The notes below the pieces were generated by a model. It made no database searches. It worked only from the letters and a program-made list of their open reading frames with translations, and was not told the DNA's origin. Below, one piece after another: positions 1 through 11,900 of a DNA stretch of 64,000 nt (positions are counted from its first letter, which is position 1; every line of letters begins with the position of its first letter). Source of the stretch: Candidatus Hydrogenedentota bacterium (GTDB lineage Bacteria > Hydrogenedentota > Hydrogenedentia > Hydrogenedentales > JAEUWI01); NCBI GenBank assembly GCA_016791475.1, contig JAEUWI010000010.1, positions 84,352-148,351 on the forward strand, given 5' to 3'. A program made the position numbers and the translations under genes.

Positions 1-168
1 AAGGCTGTGTGCGATTACCTCGTGGAGAACGGCTTCGACACCCTCCTCGGCGCCCGTCCCCTGCGCACACTGTTTGTGGAGAACATCGAAGACGCGGTTT
101 CCGAGCAGTTGCTCAACACCGACAAGGATGGTCCCGCCATAATCAACGTGGAGTCCATCGGCGATTAA
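1..168 (+). CDS. Hsp100/Clp-family AAA+ ATPase, C-terminal fragment (cut by window edge)
   Basis: The first 55 codons are open from base 1 to a TAA at 166-168. They read as the small C-terminal subdomain of the second AAA+ module of ClpB/ClpC/ClpV unfoldases. The clearest sign is GARPLR followed by an I-E-D-A-V-S-E-Q-L-L helix, which corresponds to the sensor-2 arginine region of these proteins. The GARPLR form looks more like ClpB/ClpC than ClpV, whose equivalent is usually GARNID-like, but this short tail cannot settle the paralogue. A strong hairpin follows 27 bases after the stop. The gene lies about 16 kb from the T6SS block, which lacks its own tssH, so ClpV remains possible. Confidence 0.75.
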   Translation, partial: KAVCDYLVENGFDTLLGARPLRTLFVENIEDAVSEQLLNTDKDGPAIINVESIGD

Positions 169-194
169 TTGAGCTGAGCGTAGCTGCGAACTTA

Positions 195-240
195 AATCGG
201 GAGTTCAGCCCGGCCAGGGCTGAACTCCCGATTCGGTTTT
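195..240. terminator. Strong bidirectional intrinsic terminator
   Basis: A perfect 17-bp stem (195-211 pairs with 217-233) closes a 5-base loop and is followed by CGGTTTT. It lies between the end of the Clp gene (+) and the end of the minus-strand acyltransferase gene at 259, so it can stop transcription from both sides. On the minus strand the A bases at 194-196 give only a short U tract. Confidence 0.85.
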
Positions 241-258
241 GAACAAGCGATGCCGTGG

Positions 259-1404
259 CTACACGCGCAGGAAAATCTTCCGCACGTAGAGAAAGCGCGC
301 AAAGGCAAAGACGAGGACAATGGCAACCGCATTTACAAAGAGTGGGCCATAATAGTCCCCGAACAGCGCGGCCACCGGGCCACCGGCGATACGGGGTGCG
401 ATCTTTTCGAACTCGATAAACTCGCTACACATGTAGATCATCAGCGGGTTGGCGCCGATCCAGATCAGGGGCACGCACCAGCGCTGGGCCTTCCAGACAT
501 CGACTACGGCATAAAACACGCCCAGCAGCATGCAACTGTAGCCGCCGGCAACCAGCACGAAGCTGGAGGTCCACATTTTCTTGATGACGGGAAACTGAAG
601 CCCCCACAAGTATCCCAGCGCGACCATCAGCACGCCCGCGCCGATATACACCCCCACGCGCTGCCAGTCGGTCAGGCGCTTCTCGCGAAGCAACAGCGCG
701 GCGAATATGCCCAGAAGCGCGGTGGCGATCGCGGGGAAGGTGCTCAGTAGTCCCTCGGACTCGGCGTATTGCCCTTCCTCCTTCATGGGCAGAAATTTGT
801 AGTCCACCCAGTCTACGATATTTTCCTTGCGGTTGAACGTCGTGCCCTCGGCGCCCAGCTCGGGATGGGGCACGAAGGTCAACAGGGCCCAGTAGGCGAC
901 GAGAATGGCAACGAAGATGGCGGCAATGCCTTTGGTGCGAACATTGAGGAAGATGAGCGACGCGCCGAGATAGCACCAGGCCATGCGTTGGAGAACGCCA
1001 CTGAAAGGACTCTCACCCGCGAGATCCGCGATACCCCCGTCGCGAAAGGCACCCAGCAGAAACAGCAGCACAAAGCGGCGCAGGATGTGGAAGTAGGCGG
1101 CGCGCTTGCCATTCTGCTCGACATATTTGGGCAGAGAGAAGACGGTGGACATCCCCAGCATGAAAACGAACAGGGGAAAGATAAGATCGTAGAACACGAA
1201 GCCATCCCACGAAACGTGCTTGAGCTGGGTGGCGATACCATGGGCAAGGGTGCCTTCGGCGGCGTCCTTGCCAATGGAACGGGCCAGGTGATCCGCACCG
1301 ATAATCCAGAACATGTCGAAGCCGCGAAGGGCATCGACCGAAAGAACACGGGGGCTCGTTGACGGGGGGTGGTCGGGGGCGGTTGCGTACTTTTTCTTTC
1401 CCAT
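259..1404 (-). CDS. Membrane acyltransferase of the HGSNAT / DUF5009 family
   Basis: This is a 381-residue polytopic membrane protein. An N-terminal motif around V-D-A-L-R-G-F-D-M-F-W is the signature of the heparan-alpha-glucosaminide N-acetyltransferase/DUF5009 family, and about ten hydrophobic segments follow. The family moves acetyl groups across the membrane to terminal amino sugars; the bacterial substrates are mostly unknown. The reading frame is open upstream to 1725, but I place the start at 1404 because AGGAGAA sits 8 bases before that ATG and the upstream translation is arginine-rich and unlike protein. It lies about 200 bases downstream of anmK on the same strand. A shared transcript ending at the hairpin at 195-233 is likely, pointing to cell-wall amino-sugar metabolism (inference). 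Confidence 0.8.
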   Translation of the reverse strand: MGKKKYATAPDHPPSTSPRVLSVDALRGFDMFWIIGADHLARSIGKDAAEGTLAHGIATQLKHVSWDGFVFYDLIFPLFVFMLGMSTVFSLPKYVEQNGKRAAYFHILRRFVLLFLLGAFRDGGIADLAGESPFSGVLQRMAWCYLGASLIFLNVRTKGIAAIFVAILVAYWALLTFVPHPELGAEGTTFNRKENIVDWVDYKFLPMKEEGQYAESEGLLSTFPAIATALLGIFAALLLREKRLTDWQRVGVYIGAGVLMVALGYLWGLQFPVIKKMWTSSFVLVAGGYSCMLLGVFYAVVDVWKAQRWCVPLIWIGANPLMIYMCSEFIEFEKIAPRIAGGPVAALFGDYYGPLFVNAVAIVLVFAFARFLYVRKIFLRV

Positions 1405-1600
1405 GGCGGTGTTCTCCTGAGTGGGGCCGCCAAATGATACTGCGCGCTGTCGTAGAACGCAAGCGGCGCGAGGGAAAGATCGGACCGATCGGAGGTTGAG
1501 GCGATGGCGCGGGCGGCCCTGGGGGGAACAGCCACCCTCAACGCACGACGCGATACCACGCTTGCGCGGCGGAGTACTCAGGGCGCGGCAGGCATTCCCC

Positions 1601-2758
1601 CTATGTCGGCGTGATCTTTCCGAGCACCACCCGCTTCTCCGCGCCGGTGGCATGGGGCACATTCGCGGGGGTTCCCATGATGCACTCGTTGCCCAGTATG
1701 GCAAAGGCGATGGCCTCGCGCGCATCCGTCGGGATGCCGTACTGGTCGCTGGTGAAGACCTGACAGTCGTGGAAGCCGTCCTTGAGTTTCTTCAGCAGCG
1801 TCTTGTTGTGGGCGCCGCCTCCGCCGACGATGATGTGCTCGGCGGGATTCTCGGGCCGGATGAAGCGGTCGTAGGCCTGGATGATGCTGCGGGCTACCGC
1901 CTCGGTAATCGTGGCTACCAAATCTTCCGGCGTGTGCTCCGAGCGGCTGGCCAGGGCATCGCGCAGGTAGACGTTCACCCCAAACTCCTCACGGCCCGTG
2001 CTCTTGGGCGGCACTTTGGCGAAGAAAGGGTGATCCAGCAGGTAGTTCAGGAACTCTTCAATGATCATGCCCTTGGACGCCATCTCGCCGTCCTCGTCCA
2101 TTTCCTGAAGGCCGCGGGTGAGAATGCGCACGGCGCCGTCAATAGCCATGTTGCCGGGGCCCGAGTCGAAGGCCCGCACATTGCGAAATTCGGGGGTGAC
2201 GGAGGTGAAGTTCGCGATACCGCCGATATTGAGACAGCATACGGGGCGATTCAGCTTGTGGAAAAGTAGCCAGTCCGCATAGGGCACCAGCGGGGCGCCC
2301 TGGCCACCGGCCGCCATGTCGCGCGGGCGAAAATCGGAAATGACGGGCAGGCCGCACCGCTCCGCAATAACGGCGGACTGGCCAATCTGCAGGGTGCCAT
2401 ACTTGTCATTCGCACGGGGGGGGATATGCGCCACCGTGTGCCCGTGGGAAGCGATGAAGTCCACGGTCACTTCGTCCTCCGGGGCCTCGGCGATGAGTTC
2501 CTGTGCGGCCTCGGCGAGGCGCTCCCCCAACTCAAAATCAAGTACGCAGAGATCCCGCGCCGACAGGTGTTCATCCAGCAGGCGGTTCTTGAAGGAGCCG
2601 GGATACGGAAAGGTCTTATGCGCGATCAGCTTCATCACCAGGCTCTTGCCCGTGCCCTTGATGCGAACCAGCGCGGCATCGACCCCATCGCATGAACTGC
2701 CCGACATAAGCCCGATTCCGAAGCGGGCGGGCTTCTTCTGGATGACGCGTACGTCCAT
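1601..2758 (-). CDS. anmK: Anhydro-N-acetylmuramic acid kinase
   Basis: This 385-residue protein matches AnmK in length and motifs. The N-terminal nucleotide-binding signature G-L-M-S-G-S-S-C-D-G-V-D is at about residues 17-28, a GHTVAHIP-like block is near residue 105, the central NIGGIAN motif is present, and the C-terminal half has VGGGGAHN. AnmK is a cytosolic enzyme that opens the 1,6-anhydro ring and phosphorylates anhydroMurNAc from recycled peptidoglycan, giving MurNAc-6-P. The ATG at 2758 is preceded by AAGGA. The AT-rich stretch at about 2907-2936 may hold its promoter, but I see no well-spaced -35/-10 pair. Its downstream neighbour is the HGSNAT-type acyltransferase, which also suits amino-sugar recycling. 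Confidence 0.93.
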   Translation of the reverse strand: MDVRVIQKKPARFGIGLMSGSSCDGVDAALVRIKGTGKSLVMKLIAHKTFPYPGSFKNRLLDEHLSARDLCVLDFELGERLAEAAQELIAEAPEDEVTVDFIASHGHTVAHIPPRANDKYGTLQIGQSAVIAERCGLPVISDFRPRDMAAGGQGAPLVPYADWLLFHKLNRPVCCLNIGGIANFTSVTPEFRNVRAFDSGPGNMAIDGAVRILTRGLQEMDEDGEMASKGMIIEEFLNYLLDHPFFAKVPPKSTGREEFGVNVYLRDALASRSEHTPEDLVATITEAVARSIIQAYDRFIRPENPAEHIIVGGGGAHNKTLLKKLKDGFHDCQVFTSDQYGIPTDAREAIAFAILGNECIMGTPANVPHATGAEKRVVLGKITPT

Positions 2759-2988
2759 TTCCGTGTCCTTCTTATGTCAGGGCGGGGGCCCGTAGGAACG
2801 ACCCGAGGTCGACGGACACCGCTGAACACTCTCCCAAACGGCCGAGGCGCCATCCATGGCGAAACCGGCCTGCCAGTCGGCGCAAGGCCATCCCTACTCT
2901 GGCAAATCCTATAAACGACTCTATCATACTATTGTGCGCGGAGCAACCCGTTCACCGGCGACTTCCGAAAACGCCTGGCGCGCACGAC

Positions 2989-5900
2989 CTACCCGGCGCG
3001 CTTCGAAGAGCGTCGCTGCCCCAGCAACAAGCCACCCAGCGTCAGCGCCACCACCACGGCATTCCCCCAGGGCCATGTGCCCGCGCTATCCACCGGTCCG
3101 CATCCCAGCCCCTTGGCGGGCATGCCCGTCCCGGAAATCGCCGCAGTCAACAGACCTCCGGGGTCACCCGAAAAGGTGATCGCGGCGGCGTAGGCCGTGT
3201 CGTCCCGGGGCGAGAAGCGCACAAGAAACTGGTGCGTTTCGCCGTGGCCGAGTTTGTAGCTCGCCTCACCGATCAGCGCGAATACGCCGGTCGCGTCGCG
3301 GAGTTCCGCCGTGCCGATCAGGCGTTCGCCGCCCTCGTTGGTAATGGTGATCCGCCGTTCCACCGACTCGTTGACCCGGACCTCGCCCAAGTCGATCGTC
3401 TCGTCGATGGCGGGGCTGCTGGCGAAAATCGGGGGCTTGAGTGACTCCAGCGCCACCACCGTGCCCAGTCGGGAAACGCTTGCGGACAGGGTTCCGGACT
3501 CCGACAGCGCGCCTTCCGTATCGGCCGAGGACCACGAACCGCCCCCGGGTACAACCGTGAGGCCGCTCGTATCGTCCGAAAGGACCGATACGCCGTTAAC
3601 GAAAAAGGTAGCCTGATCCTCCGGAGAGAAATCGAGCCGATTGAGCAACAAAGACACAGGCCGCGCAGCCAGACGGGCCACGCTTACCGGGGCAAACTCG
3701 GGTGCGCCGATATCGCGGACGATAACTTCCACGGCGATCCATGGGGTACCGCTAACCGCGTCCTCGGGGAGATCTTCAATCCCTTCCGCCTGCTGGCGGG
3801 TAAACAACGCCTCGGGACCGCACGCGATGGCGGCAATGAGAATCGCTTCCTCACCGTCCTCAGCCAGGCCATGGGGTACGGTAATGTTGACGCGCTGCTG
3901 CGCGTTGGCTGGGTTTACCAATGTGGCCTCAATATCGCGGCCGGGGATGTTCGCCCCCCGCCACGCGTGGAGCAACACACTGCGGTCACAACCCACGCTG
4001 GTGACTGTGCGTTCCCAGCGCGCCCCGTCGTTGAAGAGCTCCTCGAAGGGGAAGTCGAGGTAACCATTGTCGTCCGCATCCGTGCCGTTGCGGATCTCAA
4101 ATGTGACATCGTCGGATTGCACGGACTGCCCGGTGCTCACGAGGGTGGCGGTCACGCGGACACGGTAGGCCGTATCTACGGGAAGGGTGAAGACCGCCGG
4201 GGCGTTGCCGCGGATCTGCTTGCTGAACTCCGAAGATTCCATCTTCCGGATGGATGGCGCCGAGGCCCGACCAAAGTCATCGGCGTTCTGGAGCTCTTCA
4301 GGGGTGATATCGCCGGAACGATCAACGTCCAGATTATCGAATCGAACTTGGGAGAGTCCGGGCAGCAGATCGCGAAGTTCCGCCAGGTCCAGCGTCACGC
4401 TGCTGTCCGAGTCGAGAGACTGGAAGTTTTCCAGCAGGAAGCCGGGAAGATCCTCTTCTGCCTCAAGCTCGTCGCGGGTAAGCACGCCGTTGCCGTTGAG
4501 GTCGAGCAGGTCGTAACGGAGCTGATCGATGTCGAGCGCGGTGGCCAGGGTCTCGGCGACGGAAAGTCCCGTGCTGTTGTCCGTATTCAGCACCGCGAAA
4601 TCGGCCAGCAGGGCGGAGGCGATATCCGAGAGTATGACGGCGGCTTCGAGTTCCTCCGTGGAAAGCTGGCCATTTCCGTCAAAATCGAGCGTGGTGAACC
4701 GTGCGCTGGTGAGGCCGATACGGCTGGATGCCACTTCCGACTCGCCGAGCGTGCCATTGAAGTCGGCATCCAGCGCATCGAAATTCTGCAGGAAATACTC
4801 GGCCAGATCCGTGATAAGGATGCTCTCCGCGCCGATATCAAAACTGAATTCGATATCGTCGGCGTTGCAGGCGCCCTGAATATTCACGTCCGCCTCGGCA
4901 TTGAAGGTCACGTCGAGCACCGATTCGCCGGGCGGGGCCAGGAGGTCGCCCGTGGGCTGGATCAGGCGGACACCGTCTTCGCGGACGACACAGACAACCT
5001 GAGATTCCAGCTCGCGCCGCGAGAGTCCGGGGTTAAGATCCAGCGCTTCAAACGTCGCAGTCGTCAACGCCGAGAGTGAATCGGGCAGTTCGTCCAGCGT
5101 CAGGCTTCCGCTGTCGTCCTCGTCGAGCGATTCGAAGTTCTCCCGGAGGTAGTCCAGATCGCCCAGGAGGAGAATCGCCGTTTGGAGCTCCGAAGGGGAC
5201 AGCGCCATGGCGGGCTCTAAGTCCATGTAGTCATAGGCCGCCTCGGTCAGTCCGGGCACGCGGGTTCGGGCTTCGGCCAGCGTGAGCAGACCGTCCCCGT
5301 CGCCATCGGCCAGATCGAAATTGTCGAAGAGGGTCTGGGCCGCCGCCGTAAATCCGATGCCCCCCTGTATTTCCGCGAGGGAGATCTCGACCTCGAGATT
5401 GAGCGAATCGAAGCGCTCCGGGGTGAAACCGGGGAGGAGGACGAGGGCCTCGTCCAGGTCGAGGATCCCATCCCGATTCGCATCGATGTTTTCAAAGTTG
5501 TCGAGGAGTACCTCGGCCGCCACCGCATTGTCCTCGTCGTCGGGCTGATCGAGGATCGTGACGCCGAAGGCCCGTTCAAAGGTCTGGCCCTGCGGATCCC
5601 GGCTCCGCACCAGGACGGTGTACTCGCTGCGGGTCTCAAAATCGAAGACCACCCGGCTCACCAACTGATTCGCCACAATGCCGAAGAACTCGTTGTCCAC
5701 AAAATCATCGTCGTCGGTGGACGGATCGTCGGGGACGAGGCTGTAAAGGTGGAGATCGCCGAGATCGGGATCCGCCGTGGAGAAGCGGCCAATTACCGTG
5801 TCCAGCACCTGATTCTCCAGGATCGTGTTGCCGTCCAGAGTAATGCTCGTCGGGGGATCGTTCTCCCGCGCAACATCGATTCGAAGATTCCACACGTTGC

Positions 5901-8900
5901 TGTCGATGTTCCCATCGCGCACCGTCACGGGCACAAAGAGCACGCCATTGAAGTTTCGGTTCGGAATTATGGAATTGCCGTCCCGTGTATAGTTCGCGTC
6001 GGCGGGCAGCGGCTGGAAGGACAGGGTAACCTCGTCCGGGAAGTCCAGAAGGGGCGCGTCAACGATCAGGTTGTCCAGAATAATCGTCACGGGCGTGTCT
6101 TCGTTCGTTGCGACGGGATTCTGCCCCGTGATGCGCGGCGTGCGATTTCCGGTGCCGAAAAGGCTGACCTTGGATACGATGGGCGTGCCCTGACCCTGCT
6201 GGTTCGCCTCGACCCGGAGCGTGCCGACTTTGGCGCCTTCGGTCGACGGGTCGAACACAATACGGACAAGGCGGGACTGAGCCGTCTCCAGGATGTCCTC
6301 GCCCGAGTCCGACAGCATTTCAAAGGCGCACGTTGCGTTGATTTCTTCGGCGGTCAGGCCGCCGCTTGCGTCCGTGTCCAGCGTGGAAAACTGGGAGAGG
6401 AGCGAAACGGCGAGCACGGACTCCACGTTGCCCAGTTCCTGTCTCGAAAGCTCCTCATCGCCGTCTTCATCAATGGCGGCGAAGCGTCCGGGCGTCAACA
6501 GCGGAACGAAAACTTCGATCTCACCGGCGGTCAACGCCTCGTCTCGCGTGGCGTCTAGACCGGTGAAATCCACCTGGAGTTGCGTCGCGAGAAGCGCGAG
6601 TTTCAAACGCTCTTCGAGCTCGATCCGGCTCAGAACACCATCGCCATCGCCATCGAGATCCAGGAACTCCAGTTCGGTAAGGTCGGGAAGGATACTCTGC
6701 GCTTCAGTGAAGTCGAGGCCTTCGGGGAGGCTCGTGTCGAAGTCATCAAAGCTGTTCAGGAGGCTTTCGGCGAAGCCGGCCAGCCGTATGGCGGCGCTCA
6801 ACTCGGCGGCTTCGAGGTCCCCCGAAGAGTCGCCGTCCAGCGCCTCGAATCGCGGGTCGGTCAGGAAGGGGAACTGGCGATCCATCTCCTCGGGACTGAT
6901 GTCCAGCGATGAATCGGCATCGAGGGCGGCGAATCGGCTGATGATCTCTTCGGCGAGATCAAAGAGGTCGATGGCGTCCTCCAATTCACGGCGGAGCCCC
7001 ACCCCCCGGCTCAACGCGCCGTCGCCATTGATATCCAGCTCGTCGAAGCGATCCTGGGTCATTACAGGGAAGATGTCGGGGCCGCAGGCCAGGCTCACAC
7101 TGTCCAGCGTAAGGTCGCCCAGGCCGTCGTTAATGATGCTGACGGACTGGGGGTTGCTGGGTCCCGCGAGAAGATTGCGCTTCCCGAAATCGAGTGAGCC
7201 CGGCGTCACGCGGATGTCGCTGTCCAGCGCGCGCCCGGAGAGGTTTACGTCAAGCGCGCCGTCATCGGGGTCGTCCGATTCCACGCGCAGGCTGGCCCGT
7301 TTGTTGCCGATGGAGCGCGGGTCGAATGCCACGGCGATCAGTCGTGTCTGGCCGGGGGCAAGCGTGGCCTCGTCCGTGTCGCTGACGATGGTGAAATCGC
7401 TCAGAGACGCGCCCTCCAGACCCACAAAGCCAAGCGTCAGATTCGCTGTGGCGGTGGCGATGTTGGTAATCTCCACGATGCGGGTGGCGGTGGGGCCATC
7501 GTCGATATCTTGATCGCCGAAGTCGACGGTGAGGATCTCCGGTTCAATGGCGAGCACCGGAACAGCTCTGACGCTCGTCTGGGTCGCGTCCGCCGCCGTG
7601 TTGATCGTCTCCGGGTCGTCTGACACGACGGGCGCGTGGTTCTCGCCGTCCGCGACGCCCTGATAGCGAATCACGTTCGTGCCGGCGCGCAGGACGGGGT
7701 TGATTTCCACGGTGAAGGTTATGGTGATCGTTGGTCCATTGGTGAAGACCGGATTGCGCCCATTCAGGGAACCCAGGTTAAGCAGGAGTTCCGACCCGTC
7801 GCCTTCGTTGGTCCGCGCATTGCCATTGACCAGGATGGAGTCCTCGTCGAGCGTGACGCGCGCGTCGCCCGTGTCCAGCGCGTTGAACTGCGCCTCGGTC
7901 AACGCGAAAAGAGAGCCGCTCAACTCCGCGCTGGACAGGCCGGCGCTTTCATCCACATCCAGTACCGAGAAGTTACCCAGGAGCGCGGCGGCCGTGTCGC
8001 TCAGGGGATCGCCCCCGTCCACCAGCCCGAGTTCCAGTTCGGAAATCTCGCTGTCCCGGAAAGGCACCCGGTAGAACAGGTTCAGCGCGCCAAGGTTGCC
8101 CCGATTCTCGATGGTGACCGTATACTGGATGGTATCGCCGGGTTGCTTCTCCTCGTTGCGCGTGATGTCGTCACCCTGCCGCACCACCAGCGCCGGCGCC
8201 GCAACGATGGGTGTTACCGTTGGCGCGGGGCGTACAATATTGCCGTCGCCGTCCACTTCGATGATGTCCGATCCTTCGATCACCACGGCCGCCGGGTCGT
8301 CACTGAGAATCGGATCGGCCCCGTCCGGGCGCTCTTCAAAGTCCAGCGAACCCTGGCTGGCCAGAAACGCGGTGCCCGGGGGAAGAGGATTAACAACGGC
8401 GACATCAAAAGTGATCGTGGCCGTGCTGCCGAGGCTCCCCGCTCCCTGGATGCCGCCCAGATTTACAGTGAGCGCGCCCGCTTCGAGAATTACCACGGCT
8501 CCCGGCGTCGAAGCCGTCACGGAGTCTTCCAGGAGACTGCCATTCGCGATCGCCGGTTGCGTATAGGTGACGTTGTTTGCACCGCCGTTGCCGAGGTTGG
8601 ATAGGTCCACCGTATAGCGAATCGTATCGCCGGGGTTGGCCACCCCATCCGCGTTCGCATCAAATCGGAGCGCGTCGGTGTTGATAGCGCTCAGTGCGAT
8701 CTCCGTTGTGATCGCGGTGCAGATGTCCTCATCCGGTGTCGCGTTGGCGAAATTCACCTCGGGATTGTCGGGCTCACCGAAGAAGAGGCCGCGGGTGCAA
8801 ATTTGCTCCCGGCCCTCCGCGGGGAAGGGAGCGTTCACGGAAACCGTATAGCGGATGGTAACGGAGTCGCCCAGCGGCAGCGTTCCCACATTGATCGAAA

Positions 8901-11900
8901 TTCCGCCCGCGCCGCTGCCGACGATGGCGCCCAGCGATGTGGTGACACTTTCGGGAAGCAGCGTGGAGTTTGCGTCGGGCGTATCGCTGAAGAAGACCCC
9001 GCGCGCATCCGAAGGGCCGCTGTTCGTGGCCGTCACGGTGTAGGCGATAAAGTCCCCCGGCTGCGCCGTATCGCGGTCCGCCGTCATGGTAACGGTGAGG
9101 GAAGCTTCGGGCGCCAGGGTTGCACTGTTGGTGCGGGTGTTGCTCGATGCGTCCGTCTCGAAAACCAGCGCGGGGGCAAGCACCGAACCCGACACATTCA
9201 GCGCGCCCGTGGCGGCGGGGTCCACTTCGGCAACCAGCACATACTCGACTGTTTCGCCCGAGGCGAGATCCACGGTTTCATTGATGGCGCCGTTGCCGCT
9301 GGCGCCGCACGCGTCACAGGTCCAGGTTGCGTTCTGGAGCGCCGCGGGCAGCACCGTGGCGACTTCGGCCCCGTCGACCGGGCTCGGACCCAGATTGCGC
9401 ACCTGGAAGGTGTAGGTCACATTTTCGCCGGGAACCACGACGTTGGGGTCCCGGTCGATGAACAACTGCAGGTCGGCCACGGGACGAATTGTGACGCTGT
9501 TGGACTGTACGAGCGCACCACTGACAATACCGTCGCCCGGCGTCACCTGGAAATACCAGACTTCGCCCTCGACCGTCGAGGCGCCGGGAACCTCGGAGAG
9601 GTTGTTGAATGCCGGCTGAATCACATCGTTGCGGAACCACCGGATGAGCGACCCCGATTCAGCGTTCCCGTCCACATCCAAGTAGTTGTAGGTGGCGCTC
9701 AGGTTCTCATTGCGGAGCGGTTCTGCGGGAGAGAGGGTGGCGTTGCTCGCCACGGGCGCGTCATTCACCGGAGTCAGGGTGATCGCGACGGAGGCGGAAT
9801 CGTTGAGGTCGCCGCCCGCTCCGGTGTTGCCCTGATCGCTCACGAGCAGGCTGAGGGTGTCACTGCCGCTGACGTCGGCGTTGCCGCGATACCGCATTCC
9901 GTTCAGGGCCGCGTTCACATCGCTCAGCGATCCCCGGAAGGTTATGGCCGAGTCCCCCGTGCCCGTTGCGGGAGCGTCGATGGTGAGGCCCGCGGTGCCC
10001 GGCAGTGTCAGAAGGCCCTTCGTTACGGCGAGGGACACCTCCAGGGCGCCATCGTTGGTTTCGTCCACATCCACGTCGCTGATAGAGACGTTGCCGCCGA
10101 AGACCAGGTCGGTGTCTTCGTTCACCGTCCTGGCGCCCGGCACGGAAAGCTCCGGGGCGTCGTTTACGGCCAGTATTGTAATCGGCACCGCGCCGGTGAC
10201 ATTTTCGCCACCGCCATTGCCGGTAAATCCTTGATCGTTGACCGTGATGGAAAGGGACTCCGCCCCACCGGACGCTGTGTTGACGTTGGCGTCGGGCTGG
10301 TAGGAAAGCCCGTTCATCGCCGTGTTCAACGCGGAGGCGACCCCGCTGAACGTCACGGAGGTGTCATTGATTCCGCTGCCGCTGACCAGAGAGATGCCAC
10401 TGGTCGTCGCCAGACTGAGGCGACCCCGCGCAACGGAGAGGGTGACGCGGAGTTGCCCCGGCGTTTCGGCCACGTCCGGATCGGAAACCGTCACAGCGTT
10501 GCTGTTGGCGGCGCCGAAGGTCAGGCCGCTTTCTTCGTTGATGGTCTGTGTGCCGGGCAGGCTGAGGCTCGGGTCGTCGTTCAGCGCCGTGATGTTCAGG
10601 GGAACCGTGCCCGTCGCAATCTGGCTACCGCCCTGGCCCGTATTGCCCTGATCGTTCGCGCTGACGCTGAGGGTCTGATTATTGCGGTTGTTCAAAGCCG
10701 ACGTGAAGCGCAGCGAGGGCAGGGTGGTATTCAACTCGCCGAGCGTTCCGGTCAGGGTTATGGCGTTGGTATTGTTGTTCCCGATGGCCAGCGCCTGGAC
10801 ACCGCCCGATATCGTGCCGTCCACCTGAAGCCGCCCGGCGCCCACGCCCAGCGAAACCACCAGCGTGCCACCGCCGGCGTCCACATCGCTCACGGAAATT
10901 CCGGCAATCGAAGCCGTAGCGTCCTCATTGATCGACTGTGCGCCGGGGAGCGCCAGTTGGGGCGCATTGTTCACGGCGTCCACCGTGATATCGACCGTCG
11001 CGCTGTCCGTGGCCGCGCCGCCGCTCCCCGAATTTCCCTGATCGTCCACGGAGATGGAGAGGGTGTCGCTTCCATTAAAGTTCAAGTCGCCACGGTAAAC
11101 GAGGCCGTCCAGCGCCGCTTCGAGCGCGGCCAGCGTACCCGTCATGTTCAGTGTCGCGGTACCGTTGCCGCTGCTCGCAAGCAGGCCCGCGCCATTGGCG
11201 AGGGTGAGTGTGCCGTGCAGCACCGAAATACTGGCAACCAATTCCCCGGGCGCTTCGTCGGCGTCCGGATCATCAATAACAATCGCGTTGCCGTCAGTGG
11301 CGCTGAAGGGAAAGTTGACGTTTTCGTCGGCCGTCTGCGTAGCGGGCACGGTGATCGCCGGCGGGTCATTGACGGCGTTCACGGTCAGTGAAACGCTCTG
11401 AGATATATCGCTGCCCCCGCCCGCTCCGGTATTGCCCAGGTCATTCAGGGTGGCGCTCAGCGTATCGGGCCCGTTGTAGTGCTGGGAACCGCGATAAGTC
11501 AGGCCGTTCAGGGCATTGTTCACGTTGGTCAATGGGCCAACCAGTACGACCGCGGCCGTAGCGTTGCCGGTGACGGAGGTCAGGCCCGACGTTGCCCCCA
11601 GAGTGACAGTACCGCTCCCCACGCCGAGTGATACCCGGACGGTGCCGCCGGGGTTGTTCTCCTGGACGTCCACATCCGCCACGGTGATGCGATTGGCATT
11701 CGCGGCGTTGAAGACCAGGTTCGTGTCTTCATTCACCGACTGCGCGCCGGGGAAATTGCTGAAGGAAGGGTTGTCGTTCTGCGGCGTGATGGTCAGCGTA
11801 ATCGTCTTCGAGTCCGACTGGGCCGCACCGCCGGTGTTGCCATTGTCGTTCGCGCCCACGGTGAGCGTCTGGGTGCTGACCAGGTTGGTGGCCGTAGCAA

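Noticed and set aside
1405-1725. N-terminal extension of the acyltransferase gene
   Set aside because: The extra 107 codons are Arg/Pro-rich with no family similarity, while the ATG at 1404 has a good AGGAGAA site.
8803-11391. An 862-codon plus-strand open frame opposite the giant gene
   Set aside because: It is antisense to DUF11 and cadherin-like repeats. Its translation is Arg/His/Gly-rich and repetitive only because the sense strand is.
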